Shown in pieces: positions 12,331 to 23,704 of a stretch of DNA of 64,000 nt (positions are counted from its first letter, which is position 1; each line of letters begins with the position of its first letter). Below the pieces are notes generated by a model. The model was not told where the DNA came from. It did no database searches and worked only from the letters and a program-made list of their open reading frames with translations. The stretch is from Agrypnia vestita (Eukaryota > Arthropoda > Insecta > Trichoptera > Phryganeidae), in contig JADDOH010023167.1 in the NCBI GenBank assembly GCA_016648135.1, forward strand, positions 186,001 to 250,000, given 5' to 3'. A program made the translations under genes and the position numbers.

Positions 12331-12899
12331 ATGGCTCAATAAAAGTGTATCTACAGCTAAAAACGAGTTTCCAATCGAATTAACATGCTTTTTATACGTA
12401 TATCGAATGCGTTGTATAAAAACTGCGTACAGTTTTTTAGGGTTTCGTAGCGTGCGAAGTCGATAGTGCAAAATCACCAGACACGTAAAAAATGTTGATA
12501 AATATTTATATATAGTTTTTATTCAATTTTATTGTATTATTATACTACATGTGCACTATATTAAAAATGCGCGAAATGCGCGTTTTGTTCTCAGCATTTC
12601 TTGTAATGCCATAATTTTTAATTGGTTTTTCTCGAGAATTGAACTCCTGCATTAGAATTTCCATGAATCTCTCCATATATTATATAAAACCAGCTTTATA
12701 TGATTTCTTATATGGCTTTATGTTATAAATAAATAAAATACATATACAATACTTTCACTAAAGACACACAAAAAACTGGCGAAAGATACTCTATGTAGAT
12801 ACAATATCATACAATATTACTGAAAAACTACCTATTAATATAAAACCAACCTTCTATATCGATAATTCAATTGAAAAACAATTTAAAAAATATGTCAAA

Positions 12900-13320
12900 A
12901 AATCTTAACAAATTGGGCTGCAGTGGGGTTTATAAACTTGAATGTGGAGATTGCGATATGACGGACAGGCAGGTCAATAAAAACAAGATTTAAAGAACAT
13001 AAAAGGTGCCTTACTTATCATAACTTTTCGGAATATTCTAACCATATTATAGAAAATAAACACACATTCAACAATACTAAAATATACATCCTACATAAAC
13101 AGATATAGGCCTAAAACAAAATAATTTAGGAACAATAATATAACACACAACAAATAACATCATCAATAATCAAATACAACCCTTAACATCACCCCTCCTC
13201 ACAATGTTCCCAATCTCCTTACTCACTTAGACACTTCTATTGAATCCACCGCACACCTCAGTCTCAACTCGCCTATAGAAGGAAACGGAGGTTTCCGAAA
13301 CATATTGTGTTGAAAAAACG
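12900..13320 (+). pseudogene. Penelope-like element: decayed GIY-YIG tail and terminal repeat
   Basis: The plus strand reads SGVYKLECGDC, then with frame breaks HKRCLTYHNFSEYSNHI and IENKHTFN. This is the order of the GIY-YIG endonuclease domain at the C terminus of Penelope-like elements. The YIGQTGRS block is destroyed. Downstream at 13,273-13,301 is a hammerhead-like relic: CTATAGA (from CTGANGA), stem II GGAAAC/GTTTCC and GAAAC. Reverse-transcriptase sequence is absent, so the copy is 5' truncated. Confidence 0.65.
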
Positions 13321-14498
13321 AAATAATGGAAAAAACAAAGTTTGTGTTCATTCATTATCATTAAAAATGGATTTCCACAAAGTAAACGCCAAATCATTAC
13401 TACTTAAATTCTAAATACTTTATTGTTCAAACGCTAATTCCCAACAAAAGTTTGCGATTTCTAACAGTTAGTAAGAATACAATGAAAATGGAAATATACT
13501 ATAGATACTAAATATATAATATAGTCTACCTAAGAATCCGAAGGTACTATAATGTTGGCATTGTGTTATAAGTACAATGTTATATGAAATATATAATTTA
13601 GTCCAATTAAATAAACTGCCATTTTTGTGCCAACTCAAATCTAGACTTACGGGTTACCGGTACAGAAAGCGCTTACAAGAACAGGCCCCAGGACACTTCA
13701 ACCGCAGTGCAATTAAATATAAAATATCACGTACGTAATCATTTTGCAATGATTGATGCAATTATGCCATTTATTCTCATTTCAATATTCATAATCATAC
13801 GTCCTTTTTTCCATTAATTAATAATTTAATTTTACATAATTGTATGTTTGTCTGTTGATATAAATATAATTGAATTAATTCGCAACTCGCATGCAGAAGT
13901 AGTTACAATACGCGTATAATTCGTAGAATTTGAAATGACCCGTATATGCGACTTGTGAGCAGCTAATCGTGAATTTAGATAACAAGTAAGTGAAGACAAA
14001 AAAGTTAATGGTGGTAAAATATGGTTATTAATATGATGGGTGCTATCTCTGTGTAACATTGCTAGGGCATTGTTGTGGTAATGTACCAATGACGTTGATT
14101 GCTGCTGGTCAAGGAAAGTTTAAACACTTTGAAGGCGCAATTTTCTTTGCTACCAGGGAGGTTTTTTTTTTTGCTACAATTTTTTTTAGTGAAATTTAAA
14201 ATAAATTAAATTTTAATAAATATTATTATTAAGTTCTACGGGTTAAGTATTTTTATGTGTTACAGCTGTTTCGGCTTGTAAGGCCATTATCAAACAGTGG
14301 ATATACCACGTACAAACGACTTATTTATACAATTTTAAGTTACCCCTTCCCATTTAGAGTAATTAGATATTTGTGGTGAAGCCCTGTAGTAATGTACGTT
14401 TTTTCCCGGGCACTTATCATTAAAGGTGCCTAGGTTAACGTTATGCTTAATTATCGAAAATTCCCCGTTTTCTGCAAGTGTTATTTATAAATATTATT

Positions 14499-14825
14499 TT
14501 AATTTATGTCCTTGATTATTGGTTTTTTAAAAATATTTAGAAGTGGAGAGAAGATCATTTTTTGTTGATTATTTAAAAGTTTAATATTTGGATCCTTTTT
14601 ATATTTATTTATTTCTAGTTGCTCAAGTAAATTCATCCTAAAACCTTTTGTTTCTATATGTAAAGGTTTTGGTTCGTTATCACCTTGCGGGACGTGGTTT
14701 TCATTTAATAGATGGGCCGCAAATTTTGACTCTGAATTTTTATTTTTATAGCAGCGCATGTGTTCCGCGAATCTAGTTAAAAAAGACCTTCCCGTTTGTC
14801 CTATATATGTGGCATTGATGGGATG
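14499..14825 (-). pseudogene. Penelope-like GIY-YIG endonuclease C-terminus
   Basis: Read from about 14,825 leftward, the frame gives ATYIGQTGRSFLTRFAEHMR (GIY-YIG second motif and the catalytic Arg region). FAAHLLNENH and MNLLEQLEINKYKK follow, then a stop at 14,499. YIG, the R of TGRSF..R and the E/H of AEH are kept. The first GIY motif and the whole reverse transcriptase are missing because the sequence breaks at about 14,825. The last third of this frame lies inside the left arm of the palindrome, so the right arm repeats it on the plus strand. Confidence 0.75.
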
Positions 14826-15186
14826 AATTGGGATGAATCATTGGCAGGATGAATTTACTTGAGCAACTAGAAATAAATAAATATAAAAAGGATCCAAATA
14901 TTAAACTTTTAAATAATCAACAAAAAATGATCTTCTCTCCACTTCTAAATATTTTTAAAAAACCAATAATCAAGGACATAAATTAAAATAATATTTATAA
15001 ATAACACTTGCAGAAAACGGGGAATTTTCGATAATTAAGCATAACGTTAACCTAGGCACCTTTAATGATAAGTGCCCGGGAAAAAACGTACATTACTACA
15101 GGGCTTCACCACAAATATCTAATTACTCTAAATGGGAAGGGGTAACTTAAAATTGTATAAATAAGTCGTTTGTACGTGGTATATCC

Positions 15187-15226
15187 ACTGTTTGATAATG
15201 GCCTTACAAGCCGAAACAGCTGTAAC
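15187..15226 (+). ncRNA. Degenerate hammerhead-like motif (right arm)
   Basis: TTTGATAATGGCC, a short loop, AAGCCGAAACAGCTGT matches the layout of the hammerheads in this window (core, stem II GGC/GCC, GAAAC). The core CUGANGA is changed to TTGATAA. The same sequence is present inverted at about 14,258-14,298. Cleavage activity is doubtful. Confidence 0.35.
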
Positions 15227-16182
15227 ACATAAAAATACTTAACCCGTAGAACTTAATAATAATATTTATTAAAATTTAATTTATTTTAAATTTCACTAAA
15301 AATAAATATGGAGTTCTACAAATTAAACACAAAAACCATAAATAAATGCTACAATTTTCTTTGCTACTATTTTGTCCAAGGTTTGCTGGGTTTCACACAA
15401 ATCTTTCACAGTTTCAATTTAAAATGTAGACAGCACACATTTAGTGCTCAAAGTATAGTGGACTTGGTCTGTTACACCCTGTATATATCTTCACAGATTC
15501 CCAAATAACAAATTGCGTCCTTGCGAAGTAGCAGATAGGTAGTGCGGTCTCTAGATGCGCCGCCTGTAATTGCGCCTGTAAATCTCTCTCGAGGCCTGAG
15601 CGGTCAGCAGGTGAACAGGGTTCTTCCATTGACTCGGCTTGTCTACAAGGATTGCTCGGCGGATCCCGCGCTCGAAACACGCGTCATTAGGGACCTTTTA
15701 AAGTGAAGAAGATTTCTCCTCCCTGATACTTTGCACTATGATATTTTCAAAGGAAGTCAGTCAGTCATTTAAAAGCTCGGCTTAAATCGATCATTAAAAA
15801 TAATATCTAATTCTACGTGATATCTAAGTATTGATGCGCTTGATAGAATGATATCAGACGGTCGTCTGTTTTGTGGCAAGTGTCGTATATAATATTATTT
15901 TCTATGCTACAAAATACAGCATTCTAGATATTTGTACTGCCTCAACATAATACGTCAGATGGAAAACTATACAGAAACAATATCGCAAAGACTCAACGCC
16001 AAAGAGAAGACAATTCTATATAAGGAATCTTTTATTCGTTAATGGTGCAGTTTTATAAAAATACACGAATATAAACCATACTCACGTAGATAGATCGAAT
16101 TAATATAGCGGTAGATGCTGGATATAGGCAAAGAATTGTTAAGAGTGTTAGTTAAATTAGTATAAACCACTACCAGATTTTA

Positions 16183-16224
16183 GATCTAACAGTTTAGAGA
16201 CGTACCCGTCTCTTCGTCAGGACC
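16183..16224 (-). ncRNA. Hammerhead-ribozyme-like motif
   Basis: On the minus strand: GGTC (stem I), CTGACGA, an extra A, stem II GAGAC/GTCTC with loop GGGTAC, then TAAAC in place of GAAAC, then GATC pairing with GGTC. Helices and spacing fit the other copies. The conserved G12 is replaced by U, so self-cleavage would be impaired or lost. No endonuclease fragment is recognisable beside it. Confidence 0.5.
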
Positions 16225-17084
16225 AACACTACACTAATATGTTCACAACACTATACACCACAACCATAGTATTGTTAACTTTACACCAATATTTATCACA
16301 TGCGTGTTAATCTTGTCAAGGACAAGCATGTACTAACTAGCCTACAGAACGATCAGGAATCTACGAGGGAGAGAGAGTGAGAGAGGTCTAAAGTGGGAGT
16401 TACCAAATCTTTTGTGAAAGTTAAATTTAAAAAAGGGCTGTATGGAAAATTAATTTGGTTATTTGTTGGTACTTTATTATTCACCGCTTCCCTAATGTTA
16501 AAAAATCTAAATTATTTAATTTTATACTTTTGTTATTGGTATTTAATATTTTCACCCCTGTTTTTGAGTCAAATTTATGATTATTTTCTATGAGTTAGTT
16601 TGAAAATTCGGAAAAATTGTTGTTATTAAGACACCTCATATGTTCTTTGATGTGTATTGAAAATGCGAGATGTCCTTCCAAATGTGAATGATGCGAAAAA
16701 TGGTCAAATTATGAGAAATTTTTTATTTTCATTTATGCTGGTGCTTTCCCAGCAGCCCATCGTGGTGTTTGATTTTACAGTCAAGCAATACAAGTGCTAT
16801 CCGTCTCATAATTCATCTCCGCATTCCCGTCGACTTACATAGACAGAAGTAGGCCAGCAACTATGTACTTGCACCGTTGTAGTTTGTTATGAAATAAAAT
16901 AAACCGAAATTAAATAACACATTTTAACGATGGCGGGCACTTTTTCTGGTCCAGCGGCTCCATGGGTGCCTGCAGGACTTGTTGCCCTATTGTTTGCGGA
17001 ACCTCTCTTCAAATTTATCGCGAAAGGAATATTAATAATATTTGGAAATTTACGTGATTAACTTTGCGGAAGTTCATTGTAATT

Positions 17085-17916
17085 AACTATGAATAAAACC
17101 CAACGTTGTTTACTTCACACAATGACACTTTAATTAAAAAATTTAAATGTTTTCGATGCTTATATACAAACTCTTATGACTAGAAGATACTTTATCTACT
17201 ATACAGGGTGGGATGGTCGGGAGCGGGAGAGGGGGAGGGGTAGGCGAAAAGTGAAAGTGGTTGCTGGGCGGGGCTAGTATGGATAGGAGGGGGGATGTTA
17301 TAAGTGGTTAAGAATGTTGTTAGGTTTTCAAGGCCACTCAGAATCTTCAAGTTTGTGTCTTTTGGGGTATTAGGTATACCGTGTTATTACGACCTTTCCG
17401 GCCGACGTTTCGGAAGCCATTGCCGTATGCCATCAGGGCTGATGATGGACCCTGCAAAGGGATCTGATGATAAACATCAGCCCTGTTGATGGACCCTGCA
17501 ATGGGATCCGAAACATCGGCCGGAAAGGTCGTAATAATACGGCATAATACCTCAGAAAGCACAATCCTGAAGTTATAAATGGTGTTTGTATATTAAGTGC
17601 ATTATCATTATTTAGATTAATTTAATAAGATTAAAGACAAAATAAATTAATCTAAATAATGATAATGCACTCAATATACAAACACCACTTATAATATCCC
17701 CCCTCCTATCCATACTAGCTCCGCCCAGTAACCACTTTCATTTTTCGCCTACTCTTCCCCTGCTCCCGACCACCCATCTGGTGGATAAAATGTCTTCTAT
17801 TCTTAAGAGTTAGTGTATGAATTACTGAAGATGATGCAGTGCGCATCGAAAACGCTTTAATTTTTTAATTAAAGTGTCATTGCGCGAAGTAGCAACGTTG
17901 TGTCTTATTCATAGTT
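17085..17916. repeat. Nested palindromic element
   Basis: Outer arms 17,085-17,310 and 17,690-17,916 are imperfect inverted repeats (shared AATGACACTTTAATT, GTTTTCGATGC and the CTCCTATCCATACTAG block). Inside them lie two more pairs: 17,377-17,413 with 17,507-17,544 (GACCTTTCCGGCCGA), and 17,577-17,632 with 17,640-17,692 (around AATGATAATGCACT). The centre holds a tandem duplication of GATGGACCCTGCAA. CTGATGATGGACCC...GGGATC and CCGAAAC segments suggest decayed hammerheads. No protein frame is recognisable, so this is a non-autonomous composite. Confidence 0.7.
17820..17862 (+). ncRNA. Hammerhead-ribozyme-like motif
   Basis: Stem I AATTA/TAATT (17,820-17,824 with 17,858-17,862, five perfect pairs) flanks CTGAAGA, stem II GATGC/GCATC with loop AGTGC, and GAAA. 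Stem III is very short or unpaired (ACGC). The conserved core residues are present. The equivalent segment in the left arm of the palindrome is deleted. Confidence 0.6.
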
Positions 17917-17989
17917 GAGAAATATTATAAATAATTATTAAAATTAGTTGAGATGTTAATCATCGACGCTAACAGGTCCGCTTCATTCA

Positions 17990-18190
17990 TCAACGAAAGC
18001 AGACGGCCCAGATATCGGCCGGACTGGTCGTGCTCGCGCTGTCGGGCCCGGTCGATGGGGAGACAATTAAAGATGACTGATAGCGTCTGGATGTGAGTCA
18101 TGATTTGTCCGGCCGGTACTGTCACGCAGGCCCGGCGGGGGTGCCCGGGCCCCGCGGGGCGCCCCGTCTCGGCCCACGGATATAGACATT
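17990..18190. other. Very GC-rich island
   Basis: The block from ATCGGCCGGACTGG to GGGGCGCCCCGTCTCGG is the most GC-rich in the window and contains CpG runs. An embedded GACAATTAAAGATGACTGATAG segment is AT-rich. No coding frame stands out, and no copy of it is seen elsewhere in the window. Confidence 0.3.
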
Positions 18191-19034
18191 GGACCGACTG
18201 TCCCTAATTTTGTCAATATCCCAAAAACAATATCTGACCCGAAGACCCGCTGTTTAATACTAGTCGTGGTACCTTCGTAACTGCTTTATTTACATAAATA
18301 ACAATCTTTAGAATTATGACTAAAATAATGTCACAACGAATTCGTGTACCTATTACGTGCATATTTATTTTAAATATTTCTATTAATGACGCGTGTACGA
18401 ACCGTTGTCGTATTCCTTAGCTTAGAATAAGAAGATGGATCGATTAGTAACAGGATTAGCATCAGCCGGCAGATCATTCCAAATAACTGATTATTCGAGT
18501 ATAAACTCTGAACACCGTTTAGCCAGCAATAAAATTTACGAAACCCTCAGAGGAGGAATAGTTACTCAACATACTTCAACACTAAGTACTAATATCTTAA
18601 CCATTTAATTAATTATTAAATAAATTTAAAAGAAAAACGGCATAAATACGCATGAACATATACATGAATAGCTTTATTGATTTATTGTAGAATTATTGAA
18701 AAATTATTCAAAAAGCATTTATATACCTATAGACATTTAAAAAAATAGATGAATGAATTAAAAATATATACTTACAGAAAAAATCTATTAAGCCAACAGC
18801 GTTACCAAGTTACTGTTTATTATTATAAAAAATTTAGGCCTTGTTTTTTATGCAGTCTTGTTTAAAAAATACCACAATTTAGCTATGAAATTATTTCGCA
18901 ATAAATCCCAAAAATACTGTAGGTGATGCCAGGGATGGGTCTATCCTTTTGTTAATAAATCTAATTCTTTATTAAAAGTATGTTTTTAAAAATGTAATTT
19001 CACAATAAATGTGTTTTCAATAACTATATAACTA

Positions 19035-19535
19035 TATTCATACTAGCTGCTCGCACCCGGATTAAGTTAATAATAAGTTTTTGGGGGAAAACGAAAGTTC
19101 CATTTCCTGTTTTGCGAAGCCTTTAATAAAAATAATGTTTCCATTTAATGTTTAATCTGATGTGTATATATAAGAACTGTATTTGTACCATAAATTAATT
19201 AAATAAATAAAAATTAAAAAATTTAATCAACGCTGGTATGGTATGGTATGGTATATCCAGGAAGGAAATGTGGCCTATGTTATCCGCCGGGTCCTACAGA
19301 ATAAGTACGCAAAATTTGCGTCAGATCGGTCAAACGGTATAGATTTGTACAGGAAATCTATCAGGGAGAGGAAGTGAGGTAAAAAGGGAGGGGGAAATTT
19401 CGCCTATGTTACCCGGCGGGTCCTAAAGAATAAGTATGCAATATTTGGCTCAGATCGGACAAACGGTGTAGATTTGTATGAAGAACAGACAGACATTGAG
19501 TTTTATAGGTATAGATTCACTAAATTTTAGGCTAT
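19035..19535 (+). mobile_element. Unclassified short interspersed element with internal duplication
   Basis: The segment starts TACTAGCTGCTCGCACCCGG, a start seen on many insect short repeats, and ends near GACAGACATTGAGTTTTAT. Two internal copies of about 128 bp are visible: CTATGTTATCCGCCGGGTCC...GATCGGTCAAACGG from 19,271, and CTATGTTACCCGGCGGGTCC...GATCGGACAAACGG from 19,399. A (GGTAT)n run lies at about 19,232-19,252. The family is not identified. Confidence 0.45.
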
Positions 19536-20230
19536 CTTTCGCGCCCTCGCTGAATTACGTTAAGCAACCTTGAGCTTGAGATGGGTGGTTCTCTGGAATC
19601 CACTCTCAGGCGACATGTTAGTTAGGCCTAACTTTTTCTCAAGGTCGCAGAATAATTGTTTCAAGTTCGGTGTCCGTATTTAAGTTGTCTATTGCACTCC
19701 CACGGGACGATTTCCGAGATAATCGTAACTCAATAACACAAATCCGTATATTAATCCAGTGTACAAAGCATAACCAGTCACCAAATCGATCGGCGCATTT
19801 GGATCCCGCTGCGTATGAGTTGGATTCATGGAAGCATCTTTCGACGCATTGCGTTACTGTTTGGAGAGGTGGTCGCGGCCGGGACATGACTTTATTGATA
19901 CCTCAGAGGGTGGGAACGCCGCGATCGGACCCGGTGACATTCTCAGTCTATGCTCTCCGCTTTGGTATTCCGCGCCGGCATTTCTTAGGTTAGGTACTTT
20001 ATTGGACCTGCTCGGTAATTCTCCTTCTTCGCCGGTAGGTACTTGCGCGACTTTTAGTTAATGTTCAATTTGGTGAGCACTCAACCATAACCAAATAAAA
20101 TTAATAGTTGACGTGAATTGACCGTTATTATACCATTGTACTCTTTGCGGTTATTCATTGTGTTTAATTGAATTAACTATTATTATAATTGATATAAATT
20201 AACTTTGTTAAAACCACTTATTTATTGAAA

Positions 20231-20275
20231 AAAATTCAACATGTTTCGAAACCAATGGCTTCTTCGTCAGGATGA
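20231..20275 (-). ncRNA. Hammerhead-ribozyme-like motif, left arm
   Basis: On the minus strand: CTGACGA (complement of 20,264-20,270), an extra A, stem II GAAG/TTTC around CCATTGG, GAAAC (complement of 20,243-20,247), AT, GTT, then GAATTT. The catalytic core is intact. Stem I is only two firm pairs (TC/GA), and stem III is two pairs with a two-base loop. Confidence 0.6.
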
Positions 20276-20605
20276 CAAAAATAATATTTAAAAATCGAAG
20301 TATAGATCAAAATATTAAAAAGTTATATATGGAAAATGATAATATAAAGTACCAAGTAATAAGGGTTTACAAATTTTACTTACAAATTATACAGAATCAC
20401 AATATGATAAATTAGAAATGTTGGAAATAAGAAAGAGTGTAAATAGTAAATTGAATGTTATAAATAATCAGATCCTTTTTGCAAATAGTTATCTTTTAAA
20501 TTTATTTTCATGTTAAGTAGGTACCTAGGTACTTTATATTATCATTTTCCATATCTAACTTTTTAATATTTTGATCTATACTTCGATTTTTAAATATTAT
20601 TTTTG

Positions 20606-20650
20606 TTATCCTGATGAAGAAGTCATTGGCTTCGAAACATGATGAATTTT
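20606..20650 (+). ncRNA. Hammerhead-ribozyme-like motif, right arm
   Basis: CTGATGA (20,611-20,617), an extra A, stem II GAAG/CTTC around TCATTGG, and GAAAC (20,634-20,638). The cleavage-side GTT seen in the left arm is GAT here, which should disturb the very short stem III. Confidence 0.5.
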
Positions 20651-21239
20651 TTTCAATAAATAAGTGGTTTTAACAAAGTTAATTTATATCAATTATAATT
20701 ATATTACCACAAAATAAATTTACTATATTTGAAGAAGAAGTAACTATTATTAATTGACATGCGATTATTTAATTTTTTTCAACAAACTAAATATTGTACT
20801 ATTATGATGTTATGCCTCCTGTAGTTTCGAGGATTGCAGTTCTTCACCTCAGCAGGTGATAACAAGTTTATTGTAATGTGTATTAATTAACCTGAATTTA
20901 CCTAATGTAATTTAGTTTACAGAAATAATAAAACGCGAATTTCAGAAACCCAATAAAATGACATTATCTATAGGTATAATCGCTAGCTTCATCTTTTCTC
21001 CTATGTTATGTATTGAGATTGAACGAGCGTTTTTAAAATTTTACTTTACTTCTATGTGCAAGTGTAAGTTATTAATTAATTAAAAGTAGTTTGTAAACGC
21101 GTCAAGGAGGTTTAAACGGATTCGGTATTCATGTATTATTTTCTGGGATAGCTAGGTATAGCATACCTACTGTTCAATGATCCGTCTAATTTTTGGATAA
21201 CTGTGTGCTAAAAAAATTAGAGAAATTTAGAAAAATATT

Positions 21240-21326
21240 TGTATATATATCTATATAATATATATATATATATATATATAACTAAATAGTACGGGATCTT
21301 ATGTTCTTATATATTAAATATAAATA

Positions 21327-21358
<32 letters not shown>

Positions 21359-21410
21359 TATATTATATATATATATACATACATATATGTATATTATATA
21401 ATATATAAAT
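21240..21410. repeat. (TA)n microsatellite
   Basis: Two long TA/ATATAT tracts at about 21,244-21,281 and 21,325-21,400, interrupted by AT-rich non-repeat sequence. Open frames across this stretch are artefacts of the repeat. Confidence 0.9.
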
Positions 21411-21439
21411 TTGTATATTTCTTTAGTATTGTTGATTAA

Positions 21440-22020
21440 CGACATGACTTTTCTTTGAGTGCTGGTTGCGTGATCTTCCTGGACATCCAAATCCTTTGAT
21501 CCTGGACGCGTAGCTCGATCAAACGAATAGGAACCACGCGAAATGTCAATGTTCCCGGCAACCGATCGGTGCATTCTGATAATAGTGTCAACACTTGATT
21601 TGAAATTCAGCATCGCCACACGCCGGGCTGCGCTACACGAGAATGCTAATACGGCCGCGCGGCGGTGCGGCGGAGTAGCTGGTAGCGGAGGATAGAGCGC
21701 GAGGAATGCGCCCGCAGGTGGTGACACGTAAAAAGACAAACGTCCTTTTGAAAGGACGGCACCCCGCGGCTATCGTAATTAATTGCTTACCCCGACTCCA
21801 TGGGAATATAATGCGCCGCGACAGCGGCCCGAGCTCCGAACGTCGCAAGGCTCGCCCCCGCGATACGGGCAAAACGCCCGCCAACGCCCCCCCGCGTAGG
21901 GGCCAGTTTGGCGTGCTTCGCCCGGAGCGGTCGTGGGTTTCTGTCTCGGGGATAGTTTTGAAAGTTTGCGGTAGATTTTTGTTTGCGTCCATTTTTTATC
22001 TCGGTCTCTTACCTGTGTCG
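21440..22020. other. GC-rich, CpG-rich island
   Basis: About 580 bases are rich in CpG (CGGCCGCGCGGCGGTGCGGCGG, GCGCCGCGACAGCGG). Because stop codons are scarce, both strands stay open for 100 or more codons, and neither translation shows a domain. No TATA box, splice-site chain or repeat partner is evident. It could be a regulatory island, a promoter or the GC-rich LTR of an unrecognised retroelement. Confidence 0.3.
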
Positions 22021-22584
22021 TAAAAACAATAAAGCTCCTTGTTAACTTTGATTTGTGCTGGGGTCAAACTCTATTGGCTCGGAGTCATGGGACTTCTCTT
22101 TGTCATTATTCATCATAACCTATGTAAATAAAACGAACAACTTCTGGCCAACTATTCAAACTCTATCTCATGGAGGGGATAAGATATAACCTGGCTCTTC
22201 AGAACTGGCCATTACACATAGAAAAGCTATTAATAAAGTAAGACAATATTAATAAAATAACCAAACGACGGACCAGTGATAGGGCGGCAATAACGTAGCG
22301 GTACCTCGAATTTGTATGTCACCTGTATACATTAAGCTCACACACAAATCTCGCCTCACCAGCTTTCATAAATCTTCTTATGCAAACTCGCCAATGTCGA
22401 TTGTTAAGCATTTCACGATATTATTACCACCATCTCCCGGTATCCTAGTCATGTGTAATATTTCTTTCCAATCTCGCCTTATTCACTAGTTTTATACGAC
22501 CAAAACTGAGCAATCCTAAGATAAGAAGAAATGTAAATAAATCAATATAACCAGTCACAAAAATAATTAGTAATAATAAGAAAA

Positions 22585-22660
22585 TAATGTTTAAACCACT
22601 TTTTATATGTAGGTATATGTTTCGGGACCAATGGTCCCTTCCATCAAGGTGCAATGTACG
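22585..22660 (-). mobile_element. Penelope-like terminal-repeat relic
   Basis: The minus strand reads TTGATGGAAGGGACC, ATT, GGTCCCGAAACATATACC. That is stem II GGGACC/GGTCCC followed by GAAAC, as in the other copies, with a disturbed CTGANGA core. AAAGTGGTTTAA next to it resembles the flank of the 20-kb copy. No coding part is visible. Confidence 0.4.
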
Positions 22661-23504
22661 TATAGGTAGGTACTAAAATTTAATATTAGATGTATAGAAA
22701 TTAACAAAAAGGAAGAAAAAAAGTAAATATAAAGGCACAGCATATCTAATTGGGAACTAAAATAAAAAAAATTTCAAATGATAACTATTTGCAAATGTAA
22801 TTTTGTTTTTTGTTCAAATAGGCAGATGTCCAGCAATTGAATAAATTCAATTTCACCCATATAATATCATTATTGTGTCTGGGATGCATTTTATTTTAAG
22901 ATTTTGCTTAAAACCGTTGTCATCAACATTATTTCCATTTCTCCATAGTTCTGCTTCTCCTCCTACTCTTGGATTTTAATTTTGGTCAAAGAAAGTTTCA
23001 CTTCCTCTCTTTTTATGGCCTGAATAGTTTTCTGGCCTATTTCTTCATTCAGCAGTTTTGTGTACTTTATGTTGATTCTTCAGTCTGTTTATTATTTTAA
23101 TACTTTGTTGTGGATTAGGTTGATTTCCTAGCCTGTTTTATTAATTTAAAACTTTATTATAGTATTTGAAACATCGTTAATTAATATCCTCTCCCTCCGC
23201 TGTCCTTGTTTGACTGCGTCTTTTTATCGCGCGTAGTCTTCTCTATTTTTTGGTAGGTATATTTGAGACCGTTTTAATTCTTATTTTAGTTCTGTTCGTC
23301 GTTTCACCCATCTCGGTTCCACCAAGATATTTCTTTATTCTTTATTAGATATGAGCTGATCGAGGCAAAATCCAACTCCCAACAAATATTTGTCATCTTC
23401 TTGCAATAAACTCGCCTAATCTGATAGCGATAATATCAAAATTCTTCAAAGACATAAATCTATGATTAATTTCCCGTTCTTAGCATTACCTCATTTATAA
23501 CTTG

Positions 23505-23570
23505 CAAAATGGCACAAATCGCCCTTTGAGGGCGGATTGCCTTATTTTAAGAAGAAGAAGAAAAATCCTT
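23505..23570 (+). mobile_element. LINE-like 3' end with (GAA)n tail
   Basis: GCCCTTTGAGGGCGGATTGCC forms a small hairpin, then TTATTTTAAGAAGAAGAAG. A hairpin plus a GAA-type simple-repeat tail is characteristic of several insect non-LTR elements, and a GAA tail also ends the copy at 52.5 kb. Coding sequence upstream was not recognised. Confidence 0.3.
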
Positions 23571-23704
23571 ACCTTTGATTTATACATAATATTAAGGTGA
23601 AATAATTATTGTGCTATTCCGATACACGTTCATCTAGAAAAAAATATTTAAATTAAATGCTGTTGAGCATTAAAAAAACTAATATGATATAAACCTAAAA
23701 ATAA

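Larger units (their letters stand above)
14185..15300. repeat. Long palindrome: Penelope-like 3' ends, inverted pair
   Basis: The left arm 14,185-14,638 and right arm 14,847-15,300 are reverse complements of equal length (454 bases each). I saw no mismatch along the parts compared by eye. The 208-base spacer carries the rest of a GIY-YIG coding end on the minus strand. At the inner junction GGATGAAT occurs three times in about 35 bases, so the inverted copy probably arose by template switching at microhomology. A direct repeat around GCTACAATTTT lies just outside both ends (about 14,172 and 15,348) and may be a target duplication. Each arm holds a degenerate hammerhead-like segment. Confidence 0.85.
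20173..20699. repeat. Penelope-like inverted pair (family A)
   Basis: Arms 20,173-20,352 and 20,528-20,699 are near-perfect inverted repeats, and each holds a hammerhead motif. The spacer encodes the last residues of a Penelope-like protein on the plus strand (LTNYTESQYDKLEMLEIRKS, then NNQILFANSYLLNLFSC and stop). The order coding tail then terminal repeat, preceded by an inverted terminal repeat, matches the 14.2-15.3 kb palindrome. Related copies lie at 36.6-36.95 and 51.0-51.3 kb. Confidence 0.8.

Noticed and set aside
21300..21740. Minus-strand open frame ending in a long Y/I-rich tail
   Set aside because: The tail translates the (TA)n microsatellite and the rest lies in CpG-rich DNA where stops are rare. 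No domain is visible.
21706..22023. 105-codon plus-strand frame in the GC-rich island
   Set aside because: An overlapping minus-strand frame is equally open. Composition explains both, with no motif or splice support.
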